DNA from: CAZDAM01 sp964503595
GTDB lineage: Bacteria; Muiribacteriota; UBA6191
Assembly (NCBI GenBank): GCA_964503595.1
Contig: CAZDAM010000068.1
Span: 1 to 18,662, forward strand
Length of the DNA stretch: 18,662 nt
Direction of reading: 5' to 3'
Positions 16,292 to 18,662 of this stretch are shown here, piece after piece. Every line of letters starts with the position of its first letter. Positions within the stretch are counted from its first letter, which is position 1. Below the pieces are notes generated by a model, which saw nothing but the letters and a program-made list of their open reading frames with translations, made no database searches and was not told the DNA's origin. Both the position numbers and the translations under genes were made by a program.

Positions 16292-16567
16292 TCAATCTAC
16301 AGAAGACTGGCATCCGCCTGCATCACAGGCCTTGGCGCCGCAATCCGAAGAAGGGGATTCCTTAGAGGCCGCATCCTTATAGTCACTGGATCGGTATTCG
16401 GTGGTGTAAAAACCATCTCCCTTGAACAAGGTCCCCACCGCAAAAATCTTGCGCCGCAAATTCTCTCCGCCACATTCAGGGCAGTTTTCAGGATCCGGTG
16501 CACTGATGCTTTGAAACACTTCGTGGGACCGGCCGCAATCGGTACAGGCATATTCATATGTAGGCAT
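16292..16567 (-). CDS. FmdB-family small zinc-ribbon protein
   Basis: A 91-aa protein that opens with MPTYEYACTDCGRSHEVFQSI. The zinc ribbon is formed by Cys8/Cys11 and Cys29/Cys32 (CPEC), the pattern of the FmdB regulatory-protein family. The actual role of most members is unknown. The C-terminal tail carries three more Cys (CGAKACDAGGC). A strong AGGAGG precedes the start. It lies downstream of batD, 71 bp away. Confidence 0.9.
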   Translation of the reverse strand: MPTYEYACTDCGRSHEVFQSISAPDPENCPECGGENLRRKIFAVGTLFKGDGFYTTEYRSSDYKDAASKESPSSDCGAKACDAGGCQSSVD

Positions 16568-16638
16568 ATTTCCTCCTATCTGGAGCTATCGGACTGCGTA
16601 CGCATACTACAACAGTCTGGAGTCTTTCTGTTTCGATG

Positions 16639-18336
16639 TTAGATTAACAGCAAATTACGTGCCTGAAAATATTTCCAGCCCCGGGATGTTTCTTCAACTG
16701 CCCGATCCCAGGAATCCTCTGATGGAGTTTCCCCCCGCCTGGCCCAGGTGGCCCTGGCCTGGGTTTCACAGACTGCAATCAGACTCCGGGCATGGGTTTG
16801 GGAAAAATCAGGTATTTCCTTGAGAATCTGCGCGGCTTCCAGAGCATCCCGACTACGGATGGCTCCACAAGAAAGGCGTCGGAGAAATTCCGGAATCAGA
16901 AATTCTGGAGCAAAGTTTTTCCTCTGCTTCTGATACCAGAGCCAGGCATATCTACCCTCTCCCTGCTGCCGAATCATCCGATACCGTTTCAATTTGAGAC
17001 CCAATACCCCAAGAAACGGAAGAAGAATTGCACCAGTGGCCACCATCCTCAGTCTTTTTCTGGACCAGACATTATCAAGAGGCTCCTGAATCAGATTCTG
17101 CCATTTACTTCCCGGATCAGGTACTTCCAGGCTGCCATCACTTTTCGGCTTCACAGCGGCCAGAGCTTCACCATCCACCCGAATCGGCGGAAGAGATGCC
17201 CTGGCTGTTTCGTACATTTCCCGATAGGGATTGAAATAGGTAATTCTGATTTCCGGTAACTCAAAGGTTCCCGGACGGGTTGGGATCAGTGCGGCCCTGA
17301 AGGTTTTGACCCCCCCCAGATAATTTTCCTGGTTCCGCTTGATATCAAGACTGCCACTTTCTTCCTCATAAACTCTGAAATCCGGAAACTGAAAATCAGG
17401 GGCCTGAAAATCTTGCAAAGACCCGATTCCGGTGAGGGTAAGATTCAAAGTGATGTTTTCACCTACGATGGCCTGAGTGGTACTAAGTTCAGCTTTCAGA
17501 GAAAAGCGGCCAATCAGCCCCTTGAAATCATTCGGAGCCGGCTCAGGAAGCTCCCGAACATTCAAGGAGGTTTCTTCTGAATAGCTGTTCTTTCTGGTGC
17601 CACTGATCCGGGAAAAAAAATCATTCCCGAAAAAGCCATCAAAGGCATTCCGGTTTCGGGATGACTGTTCAATCCAGCTGATCGAACCAGCCGGAATGAT
17701 CAGAGGTCCGGTTTTTACCGGAAAGAAAGGTACCTGAACGGTAGTGACATCGTAGACTACTCCATCTCTTGTTTCCCGGTCATCACTCTGACTTACCCAG
17801 TCTTTCTCCAGAATGATGTTTTCAAATTCCGGCAAGCTGAACTGCAATTGTCCAAAACCAAAATTCTGCATCGGGCGGTAAACCCTGAAGGTCCAGAATA
17901 CCTGCTCCCCTGTATAGGGCTTAGGATTCGAAATGGAGGCTTCGGCGAAAATCCTGGCATCCGTGCGCTCAGCCTTGGGAACAACCTCGACTTCCACCTG
18001 GTTGGAAAGCACGGATTCCTTCTCCATCTGCATGCGAATCGGTCCAATCGTCTGTTTCCCCAGAGATGTTGGTTTCAGCAGATATTTCAGGGTGACGGTG
18101 CGACTCATGCTCGAATTGACTATTTTTACCGAGGTTTCGGTTGAGGCACTGACAGTTTCAAACCCTGGAAAACTGAGTGAGTTGACCGATGGCAGGTCCT
18201 CAACCCCTTCCAGAACCACAGAAAGATTCAGAGTCTCCTGAAGCCCTACTCTGGTCGCCGGAACCAGAATCTGGATACTGGCCGCATCAAGAGTTTTCAT
18301 CAGTGCAAAGATCAAAAATAAGATTCTCATCACCAT
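16639..18336 (-). CDS. batD: BatD (aerotolerance operon) protein
   Basis: A 565-aa membrane-anchored protein with an N-terminal signal sequence (cleavage near LDA-AS), a large beta-rich extracytoplasmic region to about 426, one TM at 431-449 and a cytoplasmic helical tail of about 115 residues. This is the BatD architecture. Bat operons encode MoxR/VWA-linked envelope complexes whose exact role is unsettled. The ATG at 18336 has GGAG six bases upstream; an ATG at 18330 overlaps the upstream gene's stop and is the alternative. It follows a BatC-like gene with which it overlaps by 7 bp. Confidence 0.85.
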   Translation of the reverse strand: MVMRILFLIFALMKTLDAASIQILVPATRVGLQETLNLSVVLEGVEDLPSVNSLSFPGFETVSASTETSVKIVNSSMSRTVTLKYLLKPTSLGKQTIGPIRMQMEKESVLSNQVEVEVVPKAERTDARIFAEASISNPKPYTGEQVFWTFRVYRPMQNFGFGQLQFSLPEFENIILEKDWVSQSDDRETRDGVVYDVTTVQVPFFPVKTGPLIIPAGSISWIEQSSRNRNAFDGFFGNDFFSRISGTRKNSYSEETSLNVRELPEPAPNDFKGLIGRFSLKAELSTTQAIVGENITLNLTLTGIGSLQDFQAPDFQFPDFRVYEEESGSLDIKRNQENYLGGVKTFRAALIPTRPGTFELPEIRITYFNPYREMYETARASLPPIRVDGEALAAVKPKSDGSLEVPDPGSKWQNLIQEPLDNVWSRKRLRMVATGAILLPFLGVLGLKLKRYRMIRQQGEGRYAWLWYQKQRKNFAPEFLIPEFLRRLSCGAIRSRDALEAAQILKEIPDFSQTHARSLIAVCETQARATWARRGETPSEDSWDRAVEETSRGWKYFQARNLLLI

Positions 18337-18662
18337 TGCTTCTCCTTTGCTTCCGAAGACTGGCGACCATTCTGCTGATTCATGCGGTATTTCAAGAAGT
18401 TTTTCAGATGTTCCATCCCATTCTGCGGCAAACGATTCAAAAAACGCTGGGCCTGCTGTTCACTCAGGCGACCAACCTGAACCTTCTGGTTCCCGCTATG
18501 ATTTCCTGCCTGCGGATCCTGACTGCCTTTCTGGCCACCATCTCCCTCGGAACCTTTTTTCTGGGGTTCGTTCCCGGAGGATTTGGGATCCTTCTCTCTT
18601 TCCCCCTTCTGGTTCTGGTTCTGGCTCTGGTTCTGGTTCTGGCTCTGGTTCTGGCTCTGGTT
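18330..18662 (-). CDS. BatC-like protein, C-terminal part only (start beyond window)
   Basis: The frame is open to the window edge and ends at a TGA (18332-18330) overlapping the batD start. The visible 110 residues begin with alternating NQ/SQ dipeptides, continue through a Lys/Gly/Gln-rich linker (KGEREKDPKSSGNEPQKKGS) and end with VGRLSEQQAQRFLNRL. Bat TPR proteins (BatB/BatC fusions) typically end with a Gln-rich linker and an LSxxQAxxLL motif, which is the basis of the call together with the batD neighbour. The TPR and VWA parts would lie outside the window. Confidence 0.7.
   Translation of the reverse strand, partial: NQSQNQSQNQNQSQNQNQKGEREKDPKSSGNEPQKKGSEGDGGQKGSQDPQAGNHSGNQKVQVGRLSEQQAQRFLNRLPQNGMEHLKNFLKYRMNQQNGRQSSEAKEKQW
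18609..18662 (-). repeat. Hexanucleotide-type repeat encoding (N/S)Q dipeptides
   Basis: On the plus strand the units CTGGTT and CTGGCT alternate to the window edge; on the coding strand they read AAC CAG or AGC CAG. The total length is unknown because the array runs off the window. It forms a flexible linker in the BatC-like protein. Confidence 0.9.

Noticed and set aside
18609..18662. The CTGGTT/CTGGCT array as a CRISPR or regulatory repeat
   Set aside because: Units are six bases with no spacers and sit in frame in a coding region, encoding a Gln-rich linker.

Overview
This is a draft-assembly window (one 100-N gap) from a flagellated Gram-negative bacterium with roughly balanced base composition. 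The order rpsF-ssb-rpsR-DUF2232-rplI, a BatD protein, a spirochaete/Firmicute-style FlhB N-terminus and many secreted proteins suggest a deltaproteobacterial-grade or SAR324-like lineage. That placement is inference, not something shown by a marker search. Every confident gene lies on the minus strand, so transcription runs from high to low coordinates.

Layout in transcription order. (1) 18662-16292: the C-terminal end of a BatC-like protein with an Asn/Gln/Ser-rich linker, batD, and a small FmdB-type zinc-ribbon gene with its own terminator. (2) 16188-14672: a strong sigma70 promoter, tRNA-Tyr(GTA), tRNA-Thr(GGT), tuf (EF-Tu) and a strong terminator. (3) 14670-11909: a second sigma70 promoter and the ribosomal/replication operon rpsF-ssb-rpsR-DUF2232-rplI, closed by a terminator. 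(4) 11866-10244: a secreted protein of unknown family whose C-terminus has a His...Cys pattern like clan CD (caspase/gingipain/CHAT-fold) proteins. (5) 10243-9915: a gene-poor stretch that may hold a small frameshifted gene. (6) 9914-8307: a secreted M23 (LytM-type) peptidase with intact zinc ligands. (7) 8251-86: the flagellar export-gate genes fliP-fliQ-fliR-flhB, followed with overlapping start/stop codons by two large membrane-bound class III nucleotidyl cyclase-like proteins.

The most interesting system is that last pair. The second cyclase gene (86-2850) is split by the N gap, but the gap is flanked by two identical 55-bp ends. Collapsing them gives one uninterrupted 869-codon frame. 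The two cyclase domains are degenerate in complementary ways. The 869-aa protein keeps both metal-binding Asp residues but has lost the adenine-specifying and transition-state residues. The 790-aa protein keeps Lys, Thr, Asn and Arg but has lost both metal Asp residues. This is the division of labour seen in the C1/C2 halves of animal transmembrane adenylyl cyclases. It predicts an obligate bacterial heterodimer with two extracytoplasmic sensor arms, translated together with the flagellar export gate.
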